This document shows positions 52,510-61,732 of a stretch of DNA of 64,000 bases, in pieces (positions within the stretch are counted from its first letter, which is position 1; each line of letters begins with the position of its first letter). Made by a program: the position numbers and the translations under genes. The stretch lies in assembly GCA_018266775.1 (NCBI GenBank), contig JAFDZS010000014.1, forward strand, positions 91,156 to 155,155. Reading direction: 5' to 3'. The notes under the pieces were generated by a model. The model did not search any database. It was not told where the DNA came from and saw only the letters and a list, made by a program, of their open reading frames with translations. Origin of the DNA: Bacteroidota bacterium. Its GTDB lineage: Bacteria > Bacteroidota > Bacteroidia > Chitinophagales > Chitinophagaceae.

Positions 52510-53151
52510 CTAATTCCCCTTCTTCAACTTCGCTTTAAATACTTTTTGAAACTTCTCCACTTTCGGCCTGATCACGATTTGGCAATATCCCTGGTTGGGA
52601 TGATTGTTGTAATAGTTTTGATGATACGCCTCTGCTGGATAAAAAACATTGAATTTTTCCAGTGTAGTAACAATGGGTTTATCCCATGCACCACTTTTAT
52701 CTAACTCAGTTTTATAATGTTCCGCTTTGGCTTTTTGTTCCTCGTTGTGGTAAAAGATCACGCTGCGGTATTGCGGGCCCACATCGGCACCCTGCCTGTT
52801 TAAAGTAGTGGGGTCGTGCACCTGCCAGAAAATTTCCAGCAACTCATCAAAAGATATTTTTGAAGAATCATACACTATATTCAAACATTCAGCATGGCCG
52901 GTGTTTTTACTGCACACTTCCTCGTAAGTGGGGTTGGCCACTGTACCACCACTGTAGCCGCTGGTAACGCTTTTTACACCTTCCAGTTGTTGAAAAATCG
53001 CCTCTGTACACCAAAAACATCCTGTGCCGAATGTAGCCGTGTCTAACCTTGCATTTGTCATGTTATGTTGCTCCTTTTTTGTTGTTTTATTTTGTGCTGC
53101 AGCAGTTAATCCTGCAAAACTCAGTACTGATATAATGAAAGCTTTCAGCAT
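52510..53151 (-). CDS. msrA: Peptide-methionine (S)-S-oxide reductase, exported
   Basis: MsrA reduces methionine-S-sulfoxide in proteins. The 213-residue product has a signal peptide (MLKAFIISVLSFAGLTAAAQ), so it works in the periplasm or envelope. Active-site GCFWC is at 44-48 (catalytic Cys45); VTSGYSGGTVANPTYEEVC (about residues 60-80) is the expected second block. There is no MsrB domain. Terminal part QGYCQIVIRPKVEKF contains a possible resolving Cys. It is preceded on the minus strand by the best promoter in the window and is probably transcribed alone. Confidence 0.95.
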   Translation of the reverse strand: MLKAFIISVLSFAGLTAAAQNKTTKKEQHNMTNARLDTATFGTGCFWCTEAIFQQLEGVKSVTSGYSGGTVANPTYEEVCSKNTGHAECLNIVYDSSKISFDELLEIFWQVHDPTTLNRQGADVGPQYRSVIFYHNEEQKAKAEHYKTELDKSGAWDKPIVTTLEKFNVFYPAEAYHQNYYNNHPNQGYCQIVIRPKVEKFQKVFKAKLKKGN

Positions 53152-53176
53152 TATGTTATATTTGAAATAATATACG

Positions 53177-53206
53177 CAAAGTTATCAACCTTAGTTTGGT
53201 AAACAA
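53177..53206 (-). promoter_or_regulatory. Promoter for msrA (TTG, 19-base spacer, TAACTTTG)
   Basis: On the minus strand TTG (53204-53206) and TAACTTTG (53177-53184) are 19 bases apart, an ideal match to the Bacteroidota promoter. The leader to the ATG at 53151 is about 20 bases. Confidence 0.65.
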
Positions 53207-53247
53207 CCGGCGTTTAAATAAGTTTAACAACTGCATTAGTAATACAC

Positions 53248-53775
53248 ATGAATTTTATAAAATTAAAAAGAATGCCACACAACAGTATTGCCGGATGCTT
53301 TGTATTTTGTTGCGGCATCCTGGCTATGCTGCAATCCTGTCAAACTAAAAAAGAACCTGCTATGTCAGCTATACAAACGTATGCCTTCCGGCTAAAGCCG
53401 GGGCAGGACCTGAAAAAGGAAATTGAAGCAGTGGTGAAAGAAAAGCAGATTAATGCCGGGTGGATCAGCACCTGTGTGGGCAGTCTTACGCAATACAATA
53501 TCCGTTTTGCCAATCAGCCCAACGGCAGCAGTGATACGGGCCATTTTGAAATGGTAAGTTTAACAGGAACCGTTTCAGTAAATGGTTCACACATTCATAT
53601 CTGCGTCAGCGACAGTACGGGTAAAACCATTGGTGGACATCTGCTGGAGGGAAATATTATTTATACCACAGCAGAAATTGTTTTACTCAGCAGTAATGAA
53701 TTTATCTTTAAAAGAGAAAAGGATGGTACTACGCCCTGGGATGAGTTACAGGTAGTGCCTGAAGATAAACCATAA
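53248..53775 (+). CDS. PPC (DUF296) domain protein with lipoprotein signal
   Basis: The 175-residue protein has a PPC/DUF296 domain (about 41-165), the fold found in plant AT-hook DNA-binding proteins and in bacterial metal-binding homologues. Visible: TYAFRLKPGQDLKKEIEAVV, the AGWISTCVGSLTQ segment and the histidine-rich NGSHIHICVSDSTGKTIGGH metal-type site. The N-terminus has a lipobox (LQSC, Cys31) after a hydrophobic stretch, which would place the domain outside the cytoplasm. Alternatively, translation could start at Met39 (ATG at 53362) and give a cytosolic protein. The stop overlaps the next gene by one base. Confidence 0.82.
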   Translation: MNFIKLKRMPHNSIAGCFVFCCGILAMLQSCQTKKEPAMSAIQTYAFRLKPGQDLKKEIEAVVKEKQINAGWISTCVGSLTQYNIRFANQPNGSSDTGHFEMVSLTGTVSVNGSHIHICVSDSTGKTIGGHLLEGNIIYTTAEIVLLSSNEFIFKREKDGTTPWDELQVVPEDKP

Positions 53776-54065
53776 TGTGGCAGGCTTTTTTAAAATACCT
53801 TTCAGCAATCAGGCCTACGTTTTCGGGTACCAAAACACTATTGCTTTTTTTGTTGATCATTCCCGGCATTGCTGATGTGATTTTTTTTATGTTCCGTGGC
53901 TTCAATAAAGAAGTTTTTCCGGCAACGTCTTTTCTTTTTTATAATATTCTGGGATTTATTCCACTGTTCGTTTCATACCACATTGGTTATTTCTTTATTT
54001 CTTATTGCTATAAGGAATTGAAAACATACTTTCCGTGGCTGCAAAAACTGGACAAATATTTTTAA
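53775..54065 (+). CDS. Small two-helix membrane protein
   Basis: The 96-residue protein has two membrane helices (about 20-39 and 55-76) and a short basic tail. It overlaps the stop of the PPC-domain gene by one base (TAATG), so the two are translationally coupled. No family is recognised. The ORF is very likely real given the coupling. Confidence 0.7.
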   Translation: MWQAFLKYLSAIRPTFSGTKTLLLFLLIIPGIADVIFFMFRGFNKEVFPATSFLFYNILGFIPLFVSYHIGYFFISYCYKELKTYFPWLQKLDKYF

Positions 54066-54210
54066 TCATCTGCAGCTTAACACACAAGATTTCGGTATGC
54101 GGATAAGGCAACGCATGCAATTATTTTTACGATAAATAATTACCTGCATCAAGCCAACCTTTGATGTGGTGAATGTATCTTTTTAAAAGTAACAGCAGTT
54201 ATAAAACAAA

Positions 54211-54618
54211 TTACTGCCAATGGTATTCAATATGCTGCACAACATCAGGATGCAGGCTTTTGGCAACCGGGCAGTTATTGCCAGTTCTTTCCAGGATGGT
54301 TTTATCTTTTTCATCCAGTGCCAATGTTGTTGGAAATTGAAGAATCACATCGATCTTGCCAATCCTCCTGGGGTCGGCCAGCATATATTTTGTAATGCTG
54401 ATATTGGTGCCGGTAAGATCGATATTCATATCCATTGCTTTCATGCCCATGGTGGTAACGATGCAGGTGGCCAGTGCCACACAAACGGTATCGGTGGGAG
54501 AAAAACGTTCCCCTTTACCACGGTTATCGGTAGGGGCGTCGGTTTCAATAACGGTGCCGCTTTGCAGGTGCGTGCATTCGCAACGGAGCTGTCCTTTGTA
54601 TACAACAGATGCTGTCAT
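54211..54618 (-). CDS. OsmC/Ohr family peroxidase-like protein
   Basis: The 135-residue protein is an OsmC-type thiol peroxidase, which reduces organic hydroperoxides. The two active cysteines are visible: Cys52 in ALATCIVTTMG and Cys116 in NNCPVAKSLHPDV, with the RGKGERFSPTD loop before them. It lacks a signal peptide and is cytosolic. The gene stands alone between the two-helix membrane protein (convergent) and the barrel-like gene (divergent). Together with msrA and the bacilliredoxin gene it belongs to the window's oxidative-stress set. Confidence 0.92.
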   Translation of the reverse strand: MTASVVYKGQLRCECTHLQSGTVIETDAPTDNRGKGERFSPTDTVCVALATCIVTTMGMKAMDMNIDLTGTNISITKYMLADPRRIGKIDVILQFPTTLALDEKDKTILERTGNNCPVAKSLHPDVVQHIEYHWQ

Positions 54619-54691
54619 AATAATTGCGTTAATTTTTAAGAATCATGCAGCAGTAAATACGTTAAAACTATCATTGTTTACAACTGCAAAC

Positions 54692-54699
54692 TATTTTTG
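54692..54699 (+). promoter_or_regulatory. Candidate -7 element (TATTTTTG)
   Basis: TATTTTTG fits TAnnTTTG and lies 28 bases before the ATG at 54728. A TTG occurs 15 bases upstream, slightly close for a -33 element. Confidence 0.45.
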
Positions 54700-54727
54700 C
54701 ATAAATTTACGTAAGTAAATCATTGAC

Positions 54728-55525
54728 ATGAAAAAAATACTCGTACTGGTTTTGGCATTAAGTTGTGCTGCAGGGGTTGTGGCGCAGGATAAACCCAATA
54801 GCAAGAAGGCCAAAAAAGAAGAAAAGCGCAAACGCATTGATGCCCTGGTTAAACAGGAAGAAGAAGGAGTGATTGCTTATAAGCGGCAAACCGTTTATGG
54901 ATTAAAACTGATCAGCGATGGATATGGTTTTTTTGCAGAAGTGGGCAGGGCAAAATCTGTCAAAAAATCAATGCTGTACCAATTTGAAATCAGTGAACGC
55001 AAACACCAGAAAGAAGAGAAAACCACCAGCCTCGCCAATTTCTCTGCTCCTTATATTTATGGAAAAATCAATTATTTCTACCCCGTAAAATTGGGCGTTC
55101 AGCAACAATATTTGTTTGGGAATAAAAGCAATAAGAATGGTGTTACAGTCACCGGTAATATTGGTGGCGGCCTCAGTTTGGGTTTATTAAGGCCATATAT
55201 GATTGAGGTGGATAAAAATGGTGCCCGCACCTATGTACGCTATGATTCGCCTGACAGTTCATATTTCATTGGTGCGTATCATGATAATACCGCTTCAGGC
55301 CCGGGATTGGGCACAGGATGGAAGTACCTGAGTGTAACGCCTGGTTTATATGTTAAACCCGCTGTACGTTTCGATTATGGAAAGCTGAATGAACTGGTGA
55401 GCGCTATTGAAGTGGGCGTGTCGGCAGAATACTATTCTAAAAAAATTCCTCAAATGCTGTATAACAAAGAAAAACAGTTTTTCTTTTCTGCATATTTTGC
55501 CCTGATGTTTGGGCGAAGGAAATAA
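54728..55525 (+). CDS. Outer-membrane beta-barrel-like secreted protein
   Basis: The 265-residue protein has a signal peptide (ending near VVAQ, residue 19), a strongly charged Lys/Glu stretch (KPNSKKAKKEEKRKRIDAL, about 23-41) and then alternating strands typical of a small barrel (YIYGKINYFYPVKLGVQQQY, GNIGGGLSLGLLRPYM, AVRFDYGKLNELVSAIEVGV), ending with aromatic strand FFFSAYFALMFGRRK. The family is not named. It is likely an outer-membrane protein. A hairpin follows the gene. Confidence 0.75.
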   Translation: MKKILVLVLALSCAAGVVAQDKPNSKKAKKEEKRKRIDALVKQEEEGVIAYKRQTVYGLKLISDGYGFFAEVGRAKSVKKSMLYQFEISERKHQKEEKTTSLANFSAPYIYGKINYFYPVKLGVQQQYLFGNKSNKNGVTVTGNIGGGLSLGLLRPYMIEVDKNGARTYVRYDSPDSSYFIGAYHDNTASGPGLGTGWKYLSVTPGLYVKPAVRFDYGKLNELVSAIEVGVSAEYYSKKIPQMLYNKEKQFFFSAYFALMFGRRK

Positions 55526-55567
55526 ATTTTACTGCCTGGCAGTATCAACATCTTTCAACTTATTTAC

Positions 55568-55588
55568 AATGCCGGGCTTACCGGCATT
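55568..55588 (+). terminator. Hairpin AATGCCGG / CCGGCATT
   Basis: An eight-pair perfect hairpin with loop GCTTA lies 42 bases after the barrel-like gene's stop. The following sequence is only partly T-rich (GTGCATTTATTC). Confidence 0.6.
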
Positions 55589-55613
55589 GTGCATTTATTC
55601 ATGCGATAGTCCT

Positions 55614-55621
55614 TAACTTTG
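55614..55621 (+). promoter_or_regulatory. Candidate -7 element (TAACTTTG) for lipA
   Basis: TAACTTTG fits TAnnTTTG; a TTG lies 24 bases upstream (55587-55589). The leader to the lipA ATG would be about 73 bases. Confidence 0.5.
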
Positions 55622-55700
55622 CCCCTTCAAAACAATTTGCAGTTTTTAATGTTTGTTATCACCTCATAATTGCAAACATTGCATTTAAAACAGTAAGCGC

Positions 55701-56627
55701 ATGACAGAGTTACCCGTAGTGAGCAGCACCGCAGAGCAAAGGCCTAAAAAACCCGATTGGTTAAGAGTACGCCTTCCCATTGGCGCCGAATACAAACATG
55801 TACGCAACCTTGTAGACACCCATAAACTGCATACCATTTGTGAAAGTGGCAATTGCCCCAATATGGGCGAATGCTGGGGAGAAGGCACAGCCACATTTAT
55901 GATTTTGGGAAATATTTGTACCCGCAGCTGTGGCTTTTGCAATGTAGCCACCGGCAGGCCGCTGGAAGTGGATTGGGATGAACCGCAGCGTGTGGCAGAA
56001 GCCATTCACCTGATGAAGGTAAAGCATGCAGTGATCACTTCTGTTGACCGTGATGAGCTGAAAGATGGCGGCAGCATCATCTGGTACAATACCATTAAAG
56101 CGGTAAAAGCATTAAACCCGGACACCACATTAGAAACACTGATACCAGACTTTAAAGCCAATAAAGAAAATATTCAGCGCATTATTGATGCTGCACCTGA
56201 AGTGGTGAGCCATAATATTGAAACTACTGAACGGCTGACCCGCCAGGTGCGTGTGCAGGCCAAGTACTGGCAAAGTATGGAAACATTGAAAGCATTGAAG
56301 GCGGGCGGTATGCGTACCAAAAGCGGTATCATGCTGGGGTTGGGTGAAGAAAAGGAAGAAGTAATTCAAACTTTAAAAGACCTTAAAGCAAGCAATGTGG
56401 ATGTGGTAACCATTGGTCAATATTTACAACCTACCCAAAAACATTTACCCGTTGCCCGTTTTGTGCATCCCAGTGAATTTGCTGAATACCGCGAAATTGG
56501 TTACCATCTCGGTTTTGATTATGTTGAAAGCGGGCCGCTGGTACGTTCCTCTTACCACAGTGAAAAACATGTCATTCCCGGATGGGGAAAAAGCAGGTGG
56601 GAAGAAGAGAAGGAGATGAAAGGTTAA
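55701..56627 (+). CDS. lipA: Lipoyl synthase
   Basis: LipA inserts two sulfur atoms into protein-bound octanoyl groups to make lipoyl cofactors for 2-oxo-acid dehydrogenases and the glycine cleavage system. The 308-residue protein shows both iron-sulfur motifs: auxiliary cluster [12 protein letters not shown] (Cys47, 52, 58) and radical [11 protein letters not shown] (Cys73, 77, 80), followed by [13 protein letters not shown] and the C-terminal [13 protein letters not shown] block whose Arg-Ser-Ser-Tyr-x-Ser serine ligates the auxiliary cluster. It is cytosolic. lipB is not adjacent. Confidence 0.97.
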   Translation: MTELPVVSSTAEQRPKKPDWLRVRLPIGAEYKHVRNLVDTHKLHTICESGNCPNMGECWGEGTATFMILGNICTRSCGFCNVATGRPLEVDWDEPQRVAEAIHLMKVKHAVITSVDRDELKDGGSIIWYNTIKAVKALNPDTTLETLIPDFKANKENIQRIIDAAPEVVSHNIETTERLTRQVRVQAKYWQSMETLKALKAGGMRTKSGIMLGLGEEKEEVIQTLKDLKASNVDVVTIGQYLQPTQKHLPVARFVHPSEFAEYREIGYHLGFDYVESGPLVRSSYHSEKHVIPGWGKSRWEEEKEMKG

Positions 56628-56654
56628 TTGTCAATCGTCAAAGCAGATTATTTT

Positions 56655-56800
56655 TTAATTGATAATTGATAATTGGTAATTGCCCGCAGGGCCCTGTGGG
56701 ATAATTGATATATTTTTTACAGACTTTTATTTAGGCAAAGTTTTTTAACCCGAGAACATTATCCATTGTCCATTATTAATTATCCATTCACCATTCACCA
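56655..56800. repeat. AATTGATAATTG / TTATCCATT low-complexity repeats with a GC hairpin
   Basis: The gap after lipA holds several AATTGATAATTG-type units (56655-56681), a near-palindrome CCCGCAGGGCCCTGTGGG (56682-56699) and, 60 bases on, TTATCCATT / ATTATCCATTCACC units (56757-56800), which are roughly the inverse of the first part. The GC hairpin may end lipA transcription. Similar TTATCCATT words occur in the start of the solute-binding gene at 49313. Confidence 0.6.
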
Positions 56801-56802
56801 TC

Positions 56803-57561
56803 TCACCTCCCCAGCCACTCCTTAAACCCATTCACTCTTTCCCGGCTTACCACTGTTTCTGCATCGGTTACAGGAAATACTTCTACTTTTAAACGGCCGC
56901 CGAGCCAGGTATGCACTTTCTTTACTGCTTCAATGTTGACTAATAAATGACGGTTGATCCTGTAAAAATGATCAGGTTGCAATTGCTCTTCTAATTGTGA
57001 TAAATTATTTTCGAGTAAGAATTTATTGCCGTTAAAATCTACTGCGTAACACAATTTACCATCTGCAAAACAATAGGCCGTTTGCGCAGTTTTTAAATAA
57101 CTCATTTGCTGGCCGCGTTTAATGAGCAGGCGTTCTTTATATTTCACCGCATTCAGATCCTGCATCAGTTGTAAAATCTTTCCGGGAAATTGTTCTTTAG
57201 CAACGGCATGTATATCCCTGAATTTCTGAATTGCCAGGTGCAGTTCGGTTTCATCAATAGGTTTTAAAAGATAATCCACACTGTTTACTTTAAATGCCTT
57301 CAATGTGTACTGATCAAATGCCGTGGTGAAAATTACAGGCGTGGTTAATTTTACCTGTTCAAAAATATCGAAGCTGATACCATCAGCAAGCTGAATATCC
57401 ATAAATACCAAATCAACCGCAGGTGCAGCAGCAAAAAACTTTACGCTGGATTCAATACTGTCTGCTTTAAAAATAATTTCTATAGTATCACTGCAGTGCA
57501 GCAATAATTTGGCCAGTCGGTTGGCAGCAGGCGTTTCATCTTCAATGATGGCTACTTTCAT
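56803..57561 (-). CDS. LytTR-type response regulator
   Basis: The 252-residue protein has a receiver domain (about 1-120) with the acidic pair EDE at 7-9, phospho-acceptor Asp55 in VFMDIQLADG and a conserved Lys in SVDYLLKPID, and a C-terminal LytTR DNA-binding domain (about 150-250; FYRINRHLLVNIEAVKKVHT). It pairs with the histidine kinase whose gene overlaps its start by four bases. It is the last gene of the four-gene operon with the TonB receptor and the 187-residue secreted protein. The regulated genes are unknown, but autoregulation of the operon is plausible. Confidence 0.95.
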   Translation of the reverse strand: MKVAIIEDETPAANRLAKLLLHCSDTIEIIFKADSIESSVKFFAAAPAVDLVFMDIQLADGISFDIFEQVKLTTPVIFTTAFDQYTLKAFKVNSVDYLLKPIDETELHLAIQKFRDIHAVAKEQFPGKILQLMQDLNAVKYKERLLIKRGQQMSYLKTAQTAYCFADGKLCYAVDFNGNKFLLENNLSQLEEQLQPDHFYRINRHLLVNIEAVKKVHTWLGGRLKVEVFPVTDAETVVSRERVNGFKEWLGR

Positions 57562-58607
57562 GCTACAGGTTCAATTAAAGGAATGGCAACGGTAAAGTTG
57601 CTGCCGTTACTGGATACATGCACTAGCTTTTCGCTGAGCAGCTTATACCGGTTACGTATATTGTCTAACCCAATTCCCGTGGATTCATTCACCTGGTTTT
57701 TTACCTGCAGGTTATTGCTCACCACCAGGCTGCCATTGTCTGTAAATACATCAATATGCAAAGGTTTGTCTGCGGATACAATATTGTGCTTAATGGCATT
57801 CTCCATTAATATTTGTAAAGACAAGGGAACAATATGCTGCCGCATTTTTTCCGACGGGATGTCAATATTCACTTCCAGGTTCCGGTCAAACCGTGTTTTC
57901 AATAAAAACGTATATGCATTCAATACTTCCAGTTCATCTTTTAATGAAATACTTTTTTCATCTTTCACTTCCAGTATATGCCGGTATACTTTGGATAACT
58001 GCTGTACAAATGCCACCGCATGTTTTGGATCTTCCGGTATTAATGATACCAGCGTGTTCAGGTTGTTGAATAAAAAATGCGGATTGACCTGCGTACGTAA
58101 AGCATTCAATTGTGCGGCAAGGCTTTCTCTTTTCAGGTGTTCCGTTTCTTCCACAGAGCGGCGCAGTTCATTCATGAAATAAATGCTTTCATAAATGGCA
58201 ATGATCATGATGGTGCAGAATAATGCCGCCGAATTGGAATGGATCAGTATATCTGCCAAAGAAAGATTGGCACCTTCTTTATTAAAAATGGGTTGTGTTA
58301 CCTGGCCAAGCAGTATATTGGTGGCAACTGTAAACACAAACATCAATACCGATTGATACCAGATGCGTTTGCGAACTTCATTAAATAAAGGAAACCGCTT
58401 TCTGCTGTGAATCATAATATACCGGTTGCCGAGCCAGATCGCGGTAGTAATGACGAGCATTACCCAAAATTTTTCCCAGGTGAAATAAGGAATACGGTTA
58501 AAGCGGCAACCCATAAAAACAATCGGGATGATAAAACTTAATAACGGAATGCCGATAGCCATCAGCATCCCGTCGTTAAATCCTATCTGGCAATGGTATT
58601 TGCGCAT
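57558..58607 (-). CDS. LytS-like sensor histidine kinase
   Basis: The 349-residue protein has four membrane helices in its first 145 residues (about 12-33, 44-62, 84-103, 125-143), then the His_kinase domain with phospho-acceptor His177 in QVNPHFLFNNLNTLVSL and a HATPase region with NAIKHN and TGIGLDNIRNRYKLL. The membrane part is the likely signal detector; no PAS or periplasmic sensor domain is present. Its stop overlaps the LytTR regulator gene start by four bases, so the two form a two-component system. It lies 19 bases after the TonB receptor gene. Confidence 0.94.
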   Translation of the reverse strand: MRKYHCQIGFNDGMLMAIGIPLLSFIIPIVFMGCRFNRIPYFTWEKFWVMLVITTAIWLGNRYIMIHSRKRFPLFNEVRKRIWYQSVLMFVFTVATNILLGQVTQPIFNKEGANLSLADILIHSNSAALFCTIMIIAIYESIYFMNELRRSVEETEHLKRESLAAQLNALRTQVNPHFLFNNLNTLVSLIPEDPKHAVAFVQQLSKVYRHILEVKDEKSISLKDELEVLNAYTFLLKTRFDRNLEVNIDIPSEKMRQHIVPLSLQILMENAIKHNIVSADKPLHIDVFTDNGSLVVSNNLQVKNQVNESTGIGLDNIRNRYKLLSEKLVHVSSNGSNFTVAIPLIEPVA

Positions 58608-58626
58608 GCAGTAAAGATAATAAAAA

Positions 58627-60999
58627 TCAAAAAGTGATCTGGTAATTGATATTGGGGAAGAAGCCCATCTGGTTGATCTGGCTCACGGCCCCGGTTTTAG
58701 GGTTCAGTGTCTGGATGTAAATATTTTTTCTGTCAGTAAGGTTTTGCAGGTCAACATACCATTTCTGTGTTACCCTTTTTAAGTTGCGGGTGTAAGAAAA
58801 TTTTAAATCCCAGCGCAGGTAATCACTGTGTTGCAGGCTGTACGCTTTATCGTCCTGGTAAATTACATAACCCGCCGCCTGCGATGCTGTAATATCAAAT
58901 GGTGTGTACCGCTGACCACCGGTTACCGTCAGTTTGGTATCAATGCCAAAACTGGTTTTGTTGTTGAGGTGAAATTCCTTTCCACCCAATGCATTGAGCA
59001 CATAATTACTGTTGAATGCGGTATTGCGCCAAACATTGTCACTGCCTTTGTACTTCGATTCGAATACAGAAATGGTGATCAAATAATATAAGCCTTTATG
59101 CAGAAAATGTTCGACTGTTAATTCAGCGCCATAATTATAGCCTTTGCCATCATTGATCAAATTGGTTTTATCAGGAAAATAAAAATCAGCACCGGAATTG
59201 AGCATACTGAAACTGCTGGCTGTTTTTTCAACTGCTGCGTTGTACAGGTACTGTGCATATATTTCGGATTTTAAGCGGAACACTTTGGAGAAATTAATAT
59301 CATAACCGAGAACAGTATGTACACTCTTCACAAAATCAAGATCATGATTAGTATATGTAACGTTGCCATTATTGTCTTTTGTTTGATAGAAATATACTTC
59401 CAGCGGTTGCGTTTGGCTGTGCAACCCGGCGCCAAAAGAGAATGACTGGTTGGGTTTGAACTGGTATTTGATATTCCACCGTGGTTCAATGCTGGTGTGA
59501 TTGTTGAGTGTGAAATCCTGCGCATAAATACCAAGGTTAGACGAAAATAAATCATTGAACCGGTGCCCAAGGTTAATGTATGCTTTTAACAATGTGGCAT
59601 TTTGGGTGTTATTAGTCAGTGTGCTTAAAACAGAATCGCCGTCTTTAATATAATCCTGTCTTAAACTAAGTACATTAAAATCCGCTGTAATGCCTGCAGT
59701 AAGCTGATCCTGTGCATTGAATTTTTTATTGATGCTGTAGCCTGCAGTATATTTTACCTGCTGGTTATTTTTATAATAGGCTGGTTTGTTGGGTTCGCCG
59801 GAATTTACAATAGCTTCAGTATATTTTGAAGAAAGCCCTGACACTGCAAAAATAAATTTACCTGATGCTGTAGTATTGAAAAAATAAGTATGTGATGCAC
59901 CAATTACACCAGTTAACGATTTAAAATTCCTGTCACGTACACTGCCATCGTTTGTGGAATATAAATTATCCTTGCCCTGGCTTTCCGGCGAAAAATGAAT
60001 ATGGCTTTCGCCACCCAAACCAAAAATGCTGAAGGTACCTGACTTTTTTGTGGGCAGGTTGATCTTGAACGTGCCATCCTGGTAATACGGTGTGGCGGAA
60101 CCGGTGCCAAAACTAAAACCTAAGTTTTGCAGTGTAGCCACCATAGAATATCGATAGTCCACCATATACGATGATTTTGTTTGTTTGTTGATGGGGCCTT
60201 CTGCACCAAATTCAAAACCATTAAAACCCATCTCGCCTAAAAATTCGGGTTTCTCATTATTGCCGTTGCGCAATTTTAAATCGAATACGCCTGCAACCGC
60301 ATTGCCATATTGCGAAGGAAAAGCGCTGGTTAAAAAATCTGAATTCTTCAACGTATTAATATTCAAAATACTTACGGGCCCGCCGGTTGCACCCAGTGTA
60401 CTAAAGTGATTGGGGTTGGGAATATCAATGCCATCCATGCGCCATAATACGCCTGCGGGTGAATTGCCGCGGATGATGATATCATTTCTGCCATCATTGG
60501 TACCGCTGACGCCGGCAAAGTTTTGTGCCATGCGGCTGGGGTCGTTGCGTGTGCCTGAATAACGGAAGGCTTCATCGGTACTTAATTGCCTCGCACTCAC
60601 AATAGCCGCTTCATTCAGTGCTTTCAGTTTCGATTTGCCGGATGTGATCCTCACTTCATCTAATTTCTTTACCTGTTCTTTGAGTTTAATATCCAGCACC
60701 ACTTCTTTAGACGATGTTACTTCAATATTGGCAAGATAGGCGTGGTCATAACCGCTTGCGGTAACAATGATATTTTGCCTGCCAATGGGCACATGGTTTA
60801 AATGAAAGGTTCCGTTGGCATCACTCACAGCAGTTATAGCTGGTGCACTGTTTTCCAACATAACGGTTACACCGGCAAGTGTATGGCCCGATTGTTCGTC
60901 TGTAACAATGCCTTTCACCGTTTGAGTAAACACCGTAGTTTGTGCTTTGCTGTTAAGAACATACAACAATGCCAATATGAATATGATAATGTTTTTCAT
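58627..60999 (-). CDS. TonB-dependent outer-membrane receptor
   Basis: The 790-residue protein has a signal peptide (residues 1-19), a carboxypeptidase-regulatory-like domain (about 28-115, TLAGVTVMLENSAPAITAVSDANGT) and a plug domain with GTNDGRNDIIIRGNSPAGVLW and RMDGIDIPNPNHFST. A beta-barrel of about 22 strands follows, ending NINYQITF with terminal Phe. It should take up an unknown substrate using TonB energy. It is co-transcribed with a secreted 187-residue protein (18 bases upstream) and a two-component system (19 bases downstream). A SusD partner is not present. Confidence 0.95.
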   Translation of the reverse strand: MKNIIIFILALLYVLNSKAQTTVFTQTVKGIVTDEQSGHTLAGVTVMLENSAPAITAVSDANGTFHLNHVPIGRQNIIVTASGYDHAYLANIEVTSSKEVVLDIKLKEQVKKLDEVRITSGKSKLKALNEAAIVSARQLSTDEAFRYSGTRNDPSRMAQNFAGVSGTNDGRNDIIIRGNSPAGVLWRMDGIDIPNPNHFSTLGATGGPVSILNINTLKNSDFLTSAFPSQYGNAVAGVFDLKLRNGNNEKPEFLGEMGFNGFEFGAEGPINKQTKSSYMVDYRYSMVATLQNLGFSFGTGSATPYYQDGTFKINLPTKKSGTFSIFGLGGESHIHFSPESQGKDNLYSTNDGSVRDRNFKSLTGVIGASHTYFFNTTASGKFIFAVSGLSSKYTEAIVNSGEPNKPAYYKNNQQVKYTAGYSINKKFNAQDQLTAGITADFNVLSLRQDYIKDGDSVLSTLTNNTQNATLLKAYINLGHRFNDLFSSNLGIYAQDFTLNNHTSIEPRWNIKYQFKPNQSFSFGAGLHSQTQPLEVYFYQTKDNNGNVTYTNHDLDFVKSVHTVLGYDINFSKVFRLKSEIYAQYLYNAAVEKTASSFSMLNSGADFYFPDKTNLINDGKGYNYGAELTVEHFLHKGLYYLITISVFESKYKGSDNVWRNTAFNSNYVLNALGGKEFHLNNKTSFGIDTKLTVTGGQRYTPFDITASQAAGYVIYQDDKAYSLQHSDYLRWDLKFSYTRNLKRVTQKWYVDLQNLTDRKNIYIQTLNPKTGAVSQINQMGFFPNINYQITF

Positions 61000-61017
61000 G
61001 CTATACTTTGTTTTGGT

Positions 61018-61581
61018 TTAATGAGCGGATTGATTGTAGATATCCACAGCTTCCTGCAGTTTGGCAATATCGCCATTGATCGTTTTGGCTTTTTCAGCAG
61101 CAGGGGTGCAACTGGCTAAATCTGCATTGATGAAAGCATTCACTGTTTTTTTATTGATGAGTTGTAATTTTTTATCCGCATAAATAAAATAGTCGCCTAT
61201 TTTACCTTCAGTACCGCTGCTGAATACCGCCTCGCTGCCGTTGTACGATGCGTTACCTGAAGCATTGCTGGCTTTTTGCAAAAAACTCATTTTGCCATTG
61301 CTGATGACTTTAAAAAAATCGCCATTGATGCACAGGTAAGTGGCAGCATCAATAGTAACACCATTAATGTCGATGCCCTGGTACACTTTTTTTGCACTGT
61401 TGCCATCGGTAAAAGTGATGGCGGCAGATTTGCGGATATCGTCTTTAATAAAACCGGTTTTTGTACTGCCATCAGCCAATGTAATGGTGGCTTTGGTATA
61501 CCCTTCAGGAATGGTGTTTTGTGCCAGCACCGGAGTGGTAAATAAAAATGTTGCGGCCAATACTGTTGCAGTTAATTTCAT
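61018..61581 (-). CDS. Secreted protein, first gene of receptor/two-component operon
   Basis: The 187-residue protein has a signal peptide (MKLTATVLAATFLFTTPVLAQ). The mature part has a beta-rich TKATITLADGSTKTGFIKDD segment (about 29-48), a KVYQGIDINGVTIDAATYL stretch and a helical end rich in Ala/Lys. I recognise no family. Position suggests a periplasmic or surface partner for the TonB receptor 18 bases downstream, for example a binding or sensing protein; this is inference. No TAnnTTTG promoter was found upstream. Confidence 0.75.
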   Translation of the reverse strand: MKLTATVLAATFLFTTPVLAQNTIPEGYTKATITLADGSTKTGFIKDDIRKSAAITFTDGNSAKKVYQGIDINGVTIDAATYLCINGDFFKVISNGKMSFLQKASNASGNASYNGSEAVFSSGTEGKIGDYFIYADKKLQLINKKTVNAFINADLASCTPAAEKAKTINGDIAKLQEAVDIYNQSAH

Positions 61582-61732
61582 GACTGTAATTTTTAAGTGT
61601 GAATAGAATAGTTGTTGGTAATTTTAGGTGCAAGACTATTACTCCTGCAGCAAGCCTTCAAGGCAATTGGAGTGAGTTGAAGAAAAAATGGAGTGAAGCA
61701 GCAAAAGCGAAGGCATTAAATAATCATAACCG

